Origin: Lepidonotus clava
Lineage: Eukaryota; Annelida; Polychaeta; Phyllodocida; Polynoidae
Reading direction: 5' to 3'
Length of the DNA stretch: 64,000 bases
Assembly (NCBI GenBank): GCA_936440205.1
Contig: OW387149.1
Coordinates: 8,390,114 to 8,454,113, forward strand
The stretch's first letter is position 1, and every line of letters begins with the position of its first letter. This document shows positions 1 to 10,904 of this stretch, piece after piece. The notes beneath the pieces are model-generated. The model worked only from the letters and a program-made list of their open reading frames with translations. It was not told where the DNA came from and searched no databases. The translations under genes were made by a program, and so were the position numbers.

Positions 1-99
1 TTTTTGTCTAGATTTGACCTACACACATGAAAAATCTATCCTTAATATGTCCACGCATATAATGTTCACTATGTGTGTGAACATCGGGTATATAAGATA

Positions 100-330
100 T
101 GATATCATTCAAACAAGGCTGCGTATAAGAAATATTGATTGTATGAAAGTCATGTCGCAATTGGCTGGTGGAACTCTTTATTGTGGGCCATATCACCCTT
201 TTTTTACAGTTACAGGTCAACTCTGATTGGTCACTCTGATCAAGTGACTTTAATGACGTCATTTCCGGTCACTACCGTTTTTCAGGCATTTCATACCCAA
301 ATACAGATTTCGGTCCATTCTCGTACCCAT
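100..330 (-). mobile_element. Old LTR-like promoter remnant, related to the solo LTR at 3930-4944
   Basis: The plus strand has 'caactctgattggtcac', 'tgacgtcatttccggtcac' and 'gtgggccatatcacc'. These align in order with the promoter part of the solo LTR (ctctgattggctgc, tgacgtcacttccgg, tcgggcctcaccgcc). It is an old, incomplete copy; no ends were found. Confidence 0.4.
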
Positions 331-419
331 TTTGTTCTATTACCTCATTTCATTGAATTAAATGCCGGCAATTTCCATATTATTCAACCATTTCACATTG
401 CTAATTGATTATACCTGAT

Positions 420-2064
420 TTAATTATTTATATCCTTAAATTCATTGTTACTGTACCCCAGACTACATTGTTCATTACTAAGTAATGTTGTTTGAATGTC
501 AAGTTAATACGAAGCAATAAGTCTAAGCTCTTACTGAATATGTGAAAGTAATTGTTATCTAGTGAAACCATAAAATGTTAGTCTTTTCTAAGTTTACTTG
601 CAATGAAAAAAATCATGTGTTGATACTGTTACAGAAACCCTTGTATGGTCAAATTTAACATGAACTGTATAGCCTCTTAGGACAGCAAAAGGCTTGAATA
701 CCAGCATATATCATTTGCTGAAGCCTAAACACTGTATAATCTTTCTTGAATAAAAAAATGAAAAAATGTCTAGCTTTATATTTCGTACCACAAAAGATGA
801 ATGGACAATTCATCACACCACCCTTACTCCACCAGTGAAATTCAAAAGACTATTTTAGAGCCTCAGGATGTAGTAATCTTATCCCCCTGCTGGTAGGTTT
901 TCTACTTACATAGCAGAGTCTACTTTCACCAAACCACTCTTTTGACATGGAGATCTCAGTGCACACCTGCTCCAAGCTAAAGGCCGTCGTTGATCATAAC
1001 AACAAACGGTTTCTAAAGAGTGAATACTTTCCTTGTCAAAAGAATCATTGTTGGACCATTTTTGACACCCCAAAAAATGTATTAGGATAATATATTATAT
1101 AGAAATATTTTTTCCAAATATATATAGACATGAACAGTCCCAACATAATTAAATTAAATTTTACAAATTGATATATTACATTAATTAGAACATTCTGTTT
1201 AGGTCAAAGAACATAACCAGAATGTTATGATAACGTTGCATTGCAACGTAGCAGCGACGTAATTAGGAGTCATCAAAAGAACGTAACAAGAACCAAATGA
1301 GAACTAAATAGAACATGATTGCAACATTATTATAACGTCACACAGCCTCCTGGGTCATACTGTCGATATTAAGGGCTTACACCCCTATCGTACAATAGGC
1401 CACTGGCACTATTAAAGTGTGTGTAACCTTTTGTAGGCATCATGTTACTATGTTATGGGGTGTTATTACTGCAGATGGGACGATGCCTAACAAGAACAAG
1501 TTGGAAATAGCTACAATAGTAAATAACGAGAAGATGAGAATGTTCTCTCCATCGCTGTAAGGTATAAATAAGCGAGATACGAGATACCGGTAAGTGGTTT
1601 GGGGTTGCAGCAATACTATGGTGAGCGATGAAATGTCAATCGTTCTTGATTAAGGTCATACGTCATTGGCCTGATTTTACTAGTTTTTGGACAAGTTTCA
1701 ACATTATCTCTTAAGTGGCATCGACCTAAGAGCTAGCCGCACTGGTATATTATAGCATGATTTGCCTATTAACAATTTTGCTATGCATTAACTGAATTTT
1801 CAACACTATATTGACGTAAAACGTTGGTACAATTGGAAACCAGTCTTCAAAAGATCGAAGGAATAGCATTTTAAAAATAATCAATTTGAAGAAATTGACC
1901 TGAGGTAGGGGAACAAGAGGTTTATCTCACTACTTGCCTTGATGAATAACACAAAACTGTTTTCTCCTCATTACAGTTGCTCATCGCAGTTCTTATGATT
2001 GAAGACTTGGCCCCAAAATACCTATCAAATTCTGTTCAGGCAGTAGCAAAGAATAATATAGGGG
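420..2064. other. No gene recognised
   Basis: AT-rich DNA without long frames or splice-flanked coding. The only local structure is a small palindrome cgttgca/tgcaacg near 1233 and several acgt-rich words around 1200-1340. Confidence 0.6.
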
Positions 2065-2248
2065 CAGGGGCGGATAAGGGGGGGGGGGGGGGGGGTCCAG
2101 GGGGTCCTGACCCCTTCCCCCGTTTTTGGTGGGGACTCAAACTTGCCAAAGAGAAAAAAAACGTCGCGAGTGTGCCTGTGAATGTACATCATTTTGGTAC
2201 TTTTCCTATATGTGGACCCCCCTTTTTGAAATCCTGTATCTGCCCCTG
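2065..2248. mobile_element. MITE with CAGGGGCGGAT ends and a G-run
   Basis: Starts caggggcggataagg and ends cctgtatctgcccctg, inverted copies of each other, with G- and C-runs inside. Related ends occur at 5850-6048, 7211-7340, 43529-43721 and 55033-55183. It is a short non-autonomous DNA element; the ends resemble hAT-type elements but the target duplication is not clean. Confidence 0.75.
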
Positions 2249-3142
2249 AGGGGGCCATACACAAATAATGTAATCCATACCTTTTTCCTGTCATTTTCTT
2301 GTACCTTTTTATCCTGAGAAACCTATTATGGAAGATAATTTTACACACATTATAGTTTTTTGAAAACAAAACCGTGTATTCCCATTTCTAAGGCTGAGGG
2401 AGACGGATTACTTAGAAATCTGAAATTACTTGATTTTCTCTTAAAAGTAAGTTTATTCTATTCATTTTCTTTTGATATCGTTTTTTTACGTTTTTCATTC
2501 AAGCTCCTTAAATCCAAAGAGAGTAACTTAACCATGAGCGTAGCCAGCCCTAAAGTCAAAGGGGGTCCAGGTAAATCTGAGGGGGCTCCAACTTACGTTT
2601 TACATTTTTTACATTTTACTTATAATTGGCCGTATTACATGATGCGGCGGCTGGTTCGCTTTGAGGCCGTTTCATATGCGTTTTTTGCTGACACGAATAG
2701 CAAACGCGAATCTGGATGGCCAACGCCTAGTGTAATATATAAAAAAAAGCTTTGCGTCGGGAACTAGGCCCCAAAACGCATAGCATAATATACTTTGTGT
2801 TGGGTTCTACTCATAGTGTAATATGACGTATATATAATAAGACCATGTACTTACATTATGATTTAAATCTGGAATAAGCTATCTCACTTGTTCTGCAGAA
2901 GTAATCATTTTTTGTAAGTATCACTTTACAACATGCCATAGGTTTCTGTCGCATAGACACAAACCCTTAATATTTGTTATTTGTTTTTCATACCCACATA
3001 CTCAAAGTTATGACGTCTAGGTTTGTGCAATTAAAAATGAAAATATGTCATAAGATACAAGCAGGTAGTATTCTCATAGGCCTATGACGCAGGTGGCAAA
3101 AGCAGACACTGCAAACGCCCACTGCCACCATAAAAATAATAA
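2249..3142. other. No gene recognised; fragment of G-rich repeat near 2530-2590
   Basis: The stretch is AT-rich. The segment 'gcgtagccagccctaaag' with 'gggggtccagg' looks like a worn piece of the CAGGGGCGGAT type. I see nothing else. Confidence 0.5.
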
Positions 3143-3830
3143 TACCTGTATTCTACTTTTTATCACCGGTCATTTCGCAGTTCACTATTTGTCTCCAGTA
3201 ATATGGGAACCAACAGTACATCCTAGAGAATTTAGAGACTTTTAATTAATTTATATTGATATATTATTATAGTTGCATGTGTGTAGAATGCCTATGATTT
3301 ATCGATATCCTCACTGCCGATTTATAAAATCATAAAATTGGGAACACAATCGGTTGGTGGAATACAGCCTTTAATATAATTAACGCCTGTATTCTACTAT
3401 AGGTGACTTTGACTGATAGAAATTTAGCAATTTCTTAAAATGTCATAAAGAATATGAATGAAACATGCACATGCTACATATCATTTGAAAGATAATTGAA
3501 AATCCTTTCGCGTGATAAGCAATATGTCTATAAATAGCAATTATTATTACTCTTTATTTTCAAAATCATGAGAAAATCCGCTCGTGGAATACTGCCTTAA
3601 ATCCTATATTCCACATGCTGATTTTGCTACTGACTTTAAAAATCGGCAGTAGGAACAACGGTCAAATAATGACATGTTATTATTTCACTGGAAAGGTCTT
3701 GCAATACTCTTTCAAATGGTATACAGCATGTAAGGTTTCATACCATATTCTTAGAGAAAATCAAACAAATACCAAATCGGCGGCATCTAAATCGCCAGCA
3801 TCAAAATCGGCTATAGGTTTGGTGGTTAAA
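3143..3830. mobile_element. Three adjacent family-F MITE-like units
   Basis: Boundaries recur as 'cctgtattcta' or 'cctatattccacatgctg' on the left and 'ggtggaatacagcc' or 'gtggaatactgcc' on the right, at about 3143-3376, 3381-3597 and 3598-3830. The third unit shares 'ggtcttgcaat', 'ctctttcaaatg' and 'catattcttagagaaaatc' with the copy at 58374-58706. The first two are more diverged. Confidence 0.65.
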
Positions 3831-4586
3831 AGAGGATAAACTTTAATGTTGTGATTGTGGCCTTATTTTACATAGAAGGAATTTTATTCTAAGACCACAA
3901 GTGCATAAATGTACAATAAGGTATGATAGTGTGACGTTCTCTGGTAAGTCGGGGTTGCCGATTCCTACAGCAGAGGAACGTGGGGATTGTTCGGGTCTCG
4001 GGCGGACGGGGAATCCGGGCCAAGAACCGAGATGTGTTTTTAGAGTCGTGCCTCGCGCACGAGGGGGGGGGGGCTGAGCGAATCGGTCGGGAATCGGTGC
4101 TCGATGTCAGACGGAGGACTGCGGGGAAGGGAAATTATGGTAGGGGTAAGGGGAGGCCGTGGTTCGTCTCGCTCTATCTCCCAGGCCGGTATTCACCTCG
4201 ACAGGGCGGTCCACCCCGGATTCCGGTCCGCGGGGCCGTCGGGCCGACGGTCGCCTATTGTTTGGTAGCGTGGGGCCGAGCCAGCCGCGCCGTCGTCCCC
4301 GCGGACTTCGGGTCTCCGCTCCATGTTCCGGGCCTTCGCGCCGTTCCATGCCTACACTTCCGGGACCCCATCCGGGACAGTTTCGGGCCTTCGCGCCCTA
4401 CCTCGGTCCTCCGTTCCTCGTTCCCGTTCCTCGGGCCGTCGGGCCCCCGTCCTAAATTTCGCCTATTTATCTCGAACTTCTACTGTTTTACTCTAACTTC
4501 TGGTTAATTAACTCGTATCGGCTCATCTCAGCGGTTGTTTAAGGGAAGAAGACACGTCTGGACACAAGGAGAACTGTTAAAGAACT

Positions 4587-4680
4587 CTGTTTATTCGGGC
4601 CTCACCGCCCCTTTATATACCCTAGAGGTCAGCTCTGATTGGCTGCTTTCGGTCACGTGATCTACAACTGACGTCACTTC
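4587..4680 (-). promoter_or_regulatory. Promoter block within the solo LTR
   Basis: On the minus strand in order: an ETS-like CCGGAAGT next to a CRE TGACGTCA (4669-4676), an E-box CACGTG (4654-4659), CCAAT (4638-4642), TATATAAAG (about 4611-4618) and AATAAA (4590-4595). The layout is that of a pol II LTR promoter. These are motifs only; activity is not implied. Confidence 0.6.
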
Positions 4681-4862
4681 CGGTTTACATTCTCGTTTCC
4701 GGTTTACATATCACTTCCGGTTTACATCTTTCCGGGTTTCGTTCCTTTACATATTCGTTCCTTTACACTTTCGTTCCTTTACATATTCGGGCCTCTTTTT
4801 CGGGCTTTTTACACTTTCGTTCTTTTACATATTCGTTCCTTTACACTTTCGTTCCTTTTACG
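4671..4862. repeat. Short tandem repeats in the LTR upstream region
   Basis: Repeated 'cacttccggtttacat' then 'cgttcctttacatatt' and 'cgttcctttacacttt', about ten short units. They lie upstream of the LTR promoter block, where LTR enhancer repeats often sit. Confidence 0.8.
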
Positions 4863-5045
4863 AACATATATACTTTTTGTCATATTACCTTATTTTCTCT
4901 TATTTGGTCTCTTTACGTATTTGGATGAATAGGCATTCATCACAATAGTTACAATGAAAGTGATTTTTGAGAATTTTCAGAGATCTATGTGATGTTTACC
5001 TCTTTTACTATCTCCCAAAACTTATACAAAGTTTTTAGTTATCAA

Positions 5046-5400
5046 AGGGAGGTCAAAATTTTGCAAATTCTATTAACTATTGAAATATATTCTTTGACCA
5101 TAATAACCTAGGCCTGTGGTAAAGTATAGACTGTCAATAAAGATTTAAACTACATCAAAATACATTGAAACTTGTCCCTGGTCAATTTTGGTGACCCAAC
5201 AAAATTGGTTTGTTTACAAACATTGCTGTCTTGAGGCATAAATGAAATGGGTATTATTGAATTCACATAAAGTTATAGATAGTTATCATATATTTATACT
5301 CTACCAATTGCTAAAGTTAGACTCTAGGAATGTTTTTTCATAGTTATTTGGATTTTCAAAATTTGGTCATATTTTGACTCGCCACTGCTTTTGGCTCCCT
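5046..5400. mobile_element. Family-G MITE, TTAA-type
   Basis: The right end is ctgcttttggctccct followed by TTAA; the left end is agggaggtcaaaa. The body shares 'aaaattggtttgtttac' and 'cttgtccctggtcaatttt' with 47733-48075 (complete) and 10328-10560 (partial), in reverse orientation to both. Confidence 0.75.
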
Positions 5401-5849
5401 TTAAGCCTTTTCTTGATCAGCAGGCCTATAGTGCAATAGCCTTAAGTCTACATCACACCACATACACCTGTGCCAAGTTTGACACGTGACCAAGTGGTCA
5501 AGTCATCAGGTGACCATGTGTTCAGGTGGTCACGTGCACGTGGCATCTCGTCCTACACGTGATTTAACGGGACTCTTCAGTCTTACAGATTTTTGCTGAC
5601 TAAGCAGGACAGGTGTTTTTCTTCTGCATAGCCAATAGGGCAGGTACAGCTAAATAGTGGCGCAAATTGACCTGGCTGGTCGCAGTGAAGTACCTTAGTT
5701 TTATGGTAGTACTTTCTGATTAGAGTTGAGGGGAGTGATGATGAGAAAGGAGTAGTTATTAAGATGTTGTATTTCTTCAGTTATTAACCATAGACAATAG
5801 CTGTGGCTGTTACTCAAAACACAATGTGTCCCCCTTGGTGTCCAAACTG

Positions 5850-6048
5850 CAGTGGCGGATCCAGGGGGGGGGGGGCAAAAGGGGCAAATGGATTTTTTTC
5901 AAATAATCTAAGCTTGTTAATTTCTACAAACCTGACATATCCCCCCCCCCCCACCCCCCCCCCCACCCCCACCCCCACTTTTTTATAGGGGGGAGGCGGT
6001 TTGCCCCCCCCCCCCCCCCCACATTACTTACTCTGGATCCGCCCCTCC
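5850..6048. mobile_element. CAGGGGCGGAT-type MITE with expanded C-runs
   Basis: Ends cagtggcggatccag and ctctggatccgcccct. The middle carries long C-runs (about 5941-5982 and 6004-6020) and a G-run. The open frames across it are homopolymer artefacts. Confidence 0.75.
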
Positions 6049-6461
6049 ACACTCCCACTGCCTAGGTGAGTATTCAGAATTCCCCTGGCTCTACAATGCA
6101 GGGGAGGTGGCTGCACCTGGAGCTTAATTAAACTATGAGGGTTAAGACAAAGACAGATGGTGGCTAACAAAGCCTACACCTGAACCCCTATAAAGCCTTA
6201 CAATGTAGAGTGTTATTATTTTATAAAAACATGTGCATTATGAGTGTTCCCTTTTATATTATAATCAGATGATATTAAGATTTGAGGGATAAGGGATTTT
6301 AATGTATATAGGTATGTCCTACCCGTTTCTAGGTATGACATCAACCAGGTATGTACAGGTAGGATGTAGGACGATACCAGCAGCACTGCTACCTGTGATC
6401 TGTACACTCAGGCAACACAAGTGACCGCTGCTAGTACCTGTAATTAGCACACTGGGCAGTG

Positions 6462-6690
6462 TGGAGTGAGTGAGTGAGTGATGGATGTTTTACGCTGTAC
6501 CACCAGCCAGGGTCATTTTCACAGCGAAAACAGGTTGAGACGAATTCTGTCTGGGGAGATTGTATCTATGAGGTGAAGGTGACAGGGCAGGCAAACAACA
6601 GGGGATCAAAACCAGGAAATCACGTGTGATTGATCCACTCTCTCTGCCCCAATGATGATATGAGAGTGTTATCACACAATGGTCAGTTGA
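6462..6690 (-). mobile_element. tRNA-derived SINE, degenerate
   Basis: The plus strand starts with gtgagtgagtgagtgatgg, the simple-repeat tail, and continues 'gttttacgctgtacc' and 'agccagggtcatttt', shared in part with 20985-21295 and 49256-49330. Near 6605-6625 the minus strand has a B-box-like GGTTTTGATCCCC. Orientation is minus. Confidence 0.5.
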
Positions 6691-6879
6691 CTGTCCACGT
6701 GAAATATCCTCTAGGACCAATATGATGATACATATTATAATTATTATGATTGGTATCATAATCATCAATTATACAACATGGTAACAATGATGTAAAACAA
6801 ATTATCAATATTCTTTTATATATGTGACACACTTGATCACAGAATGTGGCCAAGCCAATCGGTATTATTTTTACAGCCT

Positions 6880-7012
6880 GTTGCCCAGAACGCACACCAT
6901 ACCTACAGGGAGTTGCCTGGTGATCTCATTTGCCCAGCAACTTTACTGGCGACTTTCTGGATCAGCGGTCGCCAGTTGCCAGGAAAATCACCTGGTGGGT
7001 ATGAGGCTTTAG
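6880..7012. mobile_element. Family-A MITE, partial
   Basis: Ends aaaatcacctggtgggtatgaggctttag, the typical family right end, preceded by 'cgccagttgccagg'. The left half is worn. Confidence 0.6.
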
Positions 7013-7210
7013 TGAATCCAGCACCAACAGGGAATTGAACCCAACGAACCACTTGGTCAGTGCACGTCCCCACTATCGTCACCTTATACGATAAGCAGGG
7101 GCTACTGGGGGCCTATTTTCTTACCCGGAACCCCCACGGGGTCTGGGCAGTGTGGTATCCAGCTCGATCCACATGTGACTGCTATTGGTGAACGCCCCCT
7201 ATTCTCATAC

Positions 7211-7340
7211 ATAGGGGCTGATCCAGGAATTTTAAACAGGGGGGGATCCCTCCAGGCACAGTAATTTTACATAGAAAATTGGATGTAAAATGTGGAGGGA
7301 GGGTGCACCGGACATTCCCTTTCCCCTTAAATCCATGCCT
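7211..7340. mobile_element. CAGGGGCGGAT-type MITE, short diverged copy
   Basis: Left ataggggctgatccagg, right ttaaatccatgcctg, a G-run after the left end and 'aggcac' blocks inside. Confidence 0.5.
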
Positions 7341-8415
7341 GATACACGTTTTTCAACAGTGCGGCGCCCTGCTAGCAGAATTGCCGGAACCAAATGGTTG
7401 GGATATGGGTTCCTATGGGACCAGGCTTAAATTATTGTTGGGAACAATGCCTCTATAGCAGAGTCCACTGCGCATGTTCGTAGGAAAGGTGTATAGGTCA
7501 CAGTGAAGATAAGTTTAATATCAAGTCCCGGGCCTCACTGCAGACAGAAAAAAAACATTCAAAAACTAAGCTTTCCTAGATTGAACACACCTTTTTGGTT
7601 GTTCAAAGGTCAGACCAAATCCTTTCCGTCGTTCAACCTAGCCTACACAAACTCATTAAGTACTGCTAAAACAGTAGCTTTATATCTAATAAATTTACTA
7701 GTTTTACTGTACGTCTAGACAATCAAAGGCCTAAGGTGGACGTTACGATCAGGCTGACAGGGCTCAGCGCTAGCGTTTGTTCCAATTTGAGAATTACAAA
7801 TACATGGAACATATAGATAACAATCAAGTCTTCAATAGAATGTCCACTATTATTTTTGTCTAAGAATACCAAACTCAGAAACTCCATTATATGACACCCC
7901 CCAAGTAAAACAAACAAACAAACAAGCAAGCAAAATGAAATCCTTTATCCATCCCTGTATTCTGCTCCCAAGGGATTATATTCCTATCAATATCTCAGAT
8001 ATATACAGTCCAATTTCTAAAAAGCCAAATTCGATTGAACCCCTGGCATTATGACCCACGGGTAGAGTCATGCATTGCGCTTTTATCTTTTAACATTGAT
8101 TTCCACTTCCGGGGGGCATGGCCCAGTATGAATCAAACTGGCCTGATGGTTTTCTACAAATTAAAAAGATGCCCACAGCAAGGACAGTTATGTTGGAATG
8201 AATTTATAAAATGAATGGCAAGGTTTCTTGGCAGACAATAAAACCACACCCCAGTGTTTGGCTGCTCTCGGACCTTTGATACCATACAACTTTGTGAGAC
8301 AGAAATGCATGTGGAGGGCCATTTCTGGTGATATGTGATTTCTCAAATTTCGTGTCCTGTGACTTACTATACAATATCAACAGCTTAGACATTTTGCTCT
8401 CAATGGCATCTATTA
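7341..8415. other. No gene recognised
   Basis: Mixed AT-rich sequence. The short frames here are not splice-flanked and show no family motifs. A (caaa)n stretch sits at about 7908-7932. Confidence 0.5.
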
Positions 8416-8640
8416 CCATTATGGGTCTAGACCACTAATTTCGACATGGCGACATGGCCCACTTTCAGCCTAGTGACAATACGACAGGGTCAATTTTGAA
8501 ATTCGACATGGCGACATAGCCTATTCTTAAAATCGACAAGGGACACGGAGCTTAGTGACAGGGACAAAAGATAATGACATGCGACAAAGCTTTTTCTTAA
8601 ATGCGACATGAGGACCCCCCATCTAGACCCCCATTATTAC
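8416..8640. mobile_element. Inverted-repeat element rich in 'cgacatggcgacat' (family L)
   Basis: The left end aatgggtctaga is mirrored on the right as tctagacccccatt. The interior repeats 'tcgacatggcgacat' at about 8437 and 8501, and 'gcgacat' or 'gacaaggga' variants follow. It is probably a MITE with internal short repeats. Confidence 0.55.
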
Positions 8641-8805
8641 AATATTTCAGCTATAAAGAGTCTGTTGTTTGATAGTTATCATCACAATAGAGGGAATCAA
8701 ATAAGCTTTCATCTCTCATTGATTTCAACAATTATTTCTAAATGCCACTGCAAGCTTTAAACGCACAAATCATCCCCTGAAGAATGAAATGATTACCCAT
8801 CACTA

Positions 8806-9053
8806 GAAAGCCCAATACCCACTAGGCGATTTTCCCAGCAACCGGTGATGGGAAACTGGCAGAATCGCTGGTAAAATCGTTACTGATTCAGATCACTAGT
8901 CAGTATAGGCCTATGTCACATTGAAATAAACATGTTTGATATGAATTCCTGCAAAAGTTGGCCGATTCTCCTGTTAGAATCGGCCGACTTTAGTGCCGAT
9001 CAGTCGACCGACTTTGTCAGAATGTCCTAGTGGGTATATGGGGCTTATATGCC
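8806..9053. mobile_element. Family-A MITE
   Basis: Left agcccaatacccactaggcg, right gtcctagtgggtatatggggc. The interior has repeated gattct/agaatcggcc words typical of the family. Confidence 0.85.
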
Positions 9054-9389
9054 TCCTGTCCCAGACACATTGTGTGAGAAAATGTCTATAATTGCATCAG
9101 TTATTGCGATCCATTGAAAAGCACTGCAGACGGTTTTTCCTTCTGGCCCTCTGCAGAACAACTGATTGTCAAAGAGATAACTCTCAGATCACTTAAGAAC
9201 ATACAGGTGCTTAACTATGTCAACTTAAGGATAGACAACACCTCAGAGTGGTTTCATTTGCGGTAATGACAATTGTGTAGTAACCAGGAAGGCTAAAACA
9301 ATGTACTAAATATCAAATGAAAGGGCATATTTTTCTCTATCTTTTAGAATATATTTTATTGTCAATACATTAAAATTCGAGGAATTATC

Positions 9390-9756
9390 TTTGAAAAACT
9401 ATTTTTTTCACTTTTATTTTTTGAACATGGATATCTCAGTAACTACTGTATATAAATGCATGAAATTTCTTGGACATGTAGATAACATTTATATGGAGGG
9501 AAGGGTGTCTCAGAATTTTGATTTAGGACCTAGTTTTCATTTTATGACAAAAAACGGGAAGATTTTGGTTATTTTTGTCAACATTATTTTCCATATTTCA
9601 TAAAACGAAAAATAAGACCTAAATCAAAATTCTGAGACACGCTTCCCTTCATATAGATGTTATCTACATGTCCAAGAAATTTGATGCATTTATATACAGT
9701 AGTTAATGAAATATCCATGTTCAAAAAATAAAAGTGAAAAATGCATTTTTTCAATT
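9390..9756. repeat. Long near-perfect inverted repeat (fold-back)
   Basis: The arm at about 9398-9533 is repeated in reverse complement at about 9617-9752, with a ~80-bp loop. Examples are 'tggacatgtagataacat' mirrored by 'atgttatctacatgtcca' and 'tcagaattttgatttagg' mirrored by 'cctaaatcaaaattctga'. The arms differ at only a few positions by eye. It is probably a fold-back DNA element. Confidence 0.9.
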
Positions 9757-9939
9757 CCTGCTCTACCTACACAGGTGCCGTTATTCACATTCTAATATGA
9801 TTTATATGATCAGATAGGGTTCTATATTGGCTTTTAGGATATGTATGGTATATGATAATACCATGAACAGTATAGAATTAATTACAGAACATAGTGAGTG
9901 CTGCGCATTGGCCGCTGAGAGGTGACTGTATGTGGCCTG

Positions 9940-10230
9940 TCACATATGCAACTATGAAACAAATCAACATGTTGCAATAGGGGCGTCCCTGTTGTGAAGA
10001 GTCCCACTGTTGAATTTTGGCTGTTTTGTTTGGCCGATTCTAATTCTGTAAACAATTCTAAAAGAATTGATATTTTCATATGAAAATTCTGAGAATTTTA
10101 GGAGAGAAAAATCATTATCTAAGCAGGAGAATTTTGATACTGGTTTCCAAATTCTTACAACAAATCGGGCAATCTCACGAAGTTCTGGGAGAATTTGCAC
10201 CTCTGGATGAGACACTTGGATGTCGCCTGC
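9940..10230 (-). mobile_element. Family-E repeat copy
   Basis: The plus strand 'ggggcgtccctgttgtgaag' and 'tggccgattctaattctgt' match the reverse complement of the copies at 22115-22425 and 53543-53815 (ggacgtcc, acagaattaaaat). Confidence 0.55.
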
Positions 10231-10327
10231 CGGCAAGTTCTGGTTGGCCACCGATGTCCAAGTTAAGGTGAACAAAATGTGTTGGAGGTCATTTTCAGTA
10301 TGTGGACTAGCTACACTAGCTACAACG

Positions 10328-10560
10328 TCACTTGAATTCCATAATACTTATGTAATGTATGCCTGTAGACAGCAATAATTTTAAACAAACCAATTTTGGT
10401 AGGTCACCAAAATTGACAGGAGACAAGTTTTAATGTATTTTATGTCTGTATTCACAGCAAACATTTTACCACAGGCCTAGATCATGGCTGCAGAATATGT
10501 TTCAATATATAGTGTATAGAATTTGCAAAATATTGACCAAACATTAAATTTTGGTTCCCT
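10328..10560. mobile_element. Family-G MITE, partial
   Basis: Contains 'gacagcaataattttaaaca', 'ttttggtaggtcacc' and the right end ttttggttccct followed by TTAA (10561-10564). The left end is missing. Confidence 0.7.
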
Positions 10561-10904
10561 TTAAACGTGAGTACACAATGTACTTCTTATATATTAAAAA
10601 AACAAAGTGAATATACCAAACCCAATCACAGATTGATGGAAAATATTAGTTTATCTTAGCCGAATAACACCAGCATTGGCATGTTTCGAAGCGGCAAAGC
10701 TTCTTCATTAGGATAGATTAGATATTAGTACTCCATGAACCAACGTGTATAGTAGACAAATAACAGTGTTAAGTAACATAATTCAAACCTTTATTCCTGA
10801 GTCAGTATACAAATGCAATAAGGGTTGAACAGCTTACATGAATTTATGTTTAATTGCAATGGAGAACAAAGAAGGAAGATTAAATGAACCATACTGAAAA
10901 CTAG

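Larger units (their letters stand above)
3930..4944 (-). mobile_element. Solo LTR of a Gypsy-like LTR retrotransposon (fossil)
   Basis: The 1015-bp element begins TGTGATGAATG and ends GAACGTCACA on the minus strand (TG..CA ends with a short terminal inverted repeat TGTGA/TCACA). It is flanked on both sides by the 4-bp direct repeat atag (3926-3929, 4945-4948). Inside, in minus order, are an upstream tandem-repeat region, CCAAT and TATA boxes, AATAAA and a GC-rich 3' part. No internal gag-pol region is present, so it looks like a solo LTR left by recombination. It is fairly young, judging by the intact ends and target duplication. Confidence 0.75.

Noticed and set aside
3980-4507. 175-codon Arg/Pro/Gly-rich frame and its overlapping partners
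   Set aside because: It lies wholly within the GC-rich part of the solo LTR. Frames open in several phases at once there because AT-rich stops are scarce.
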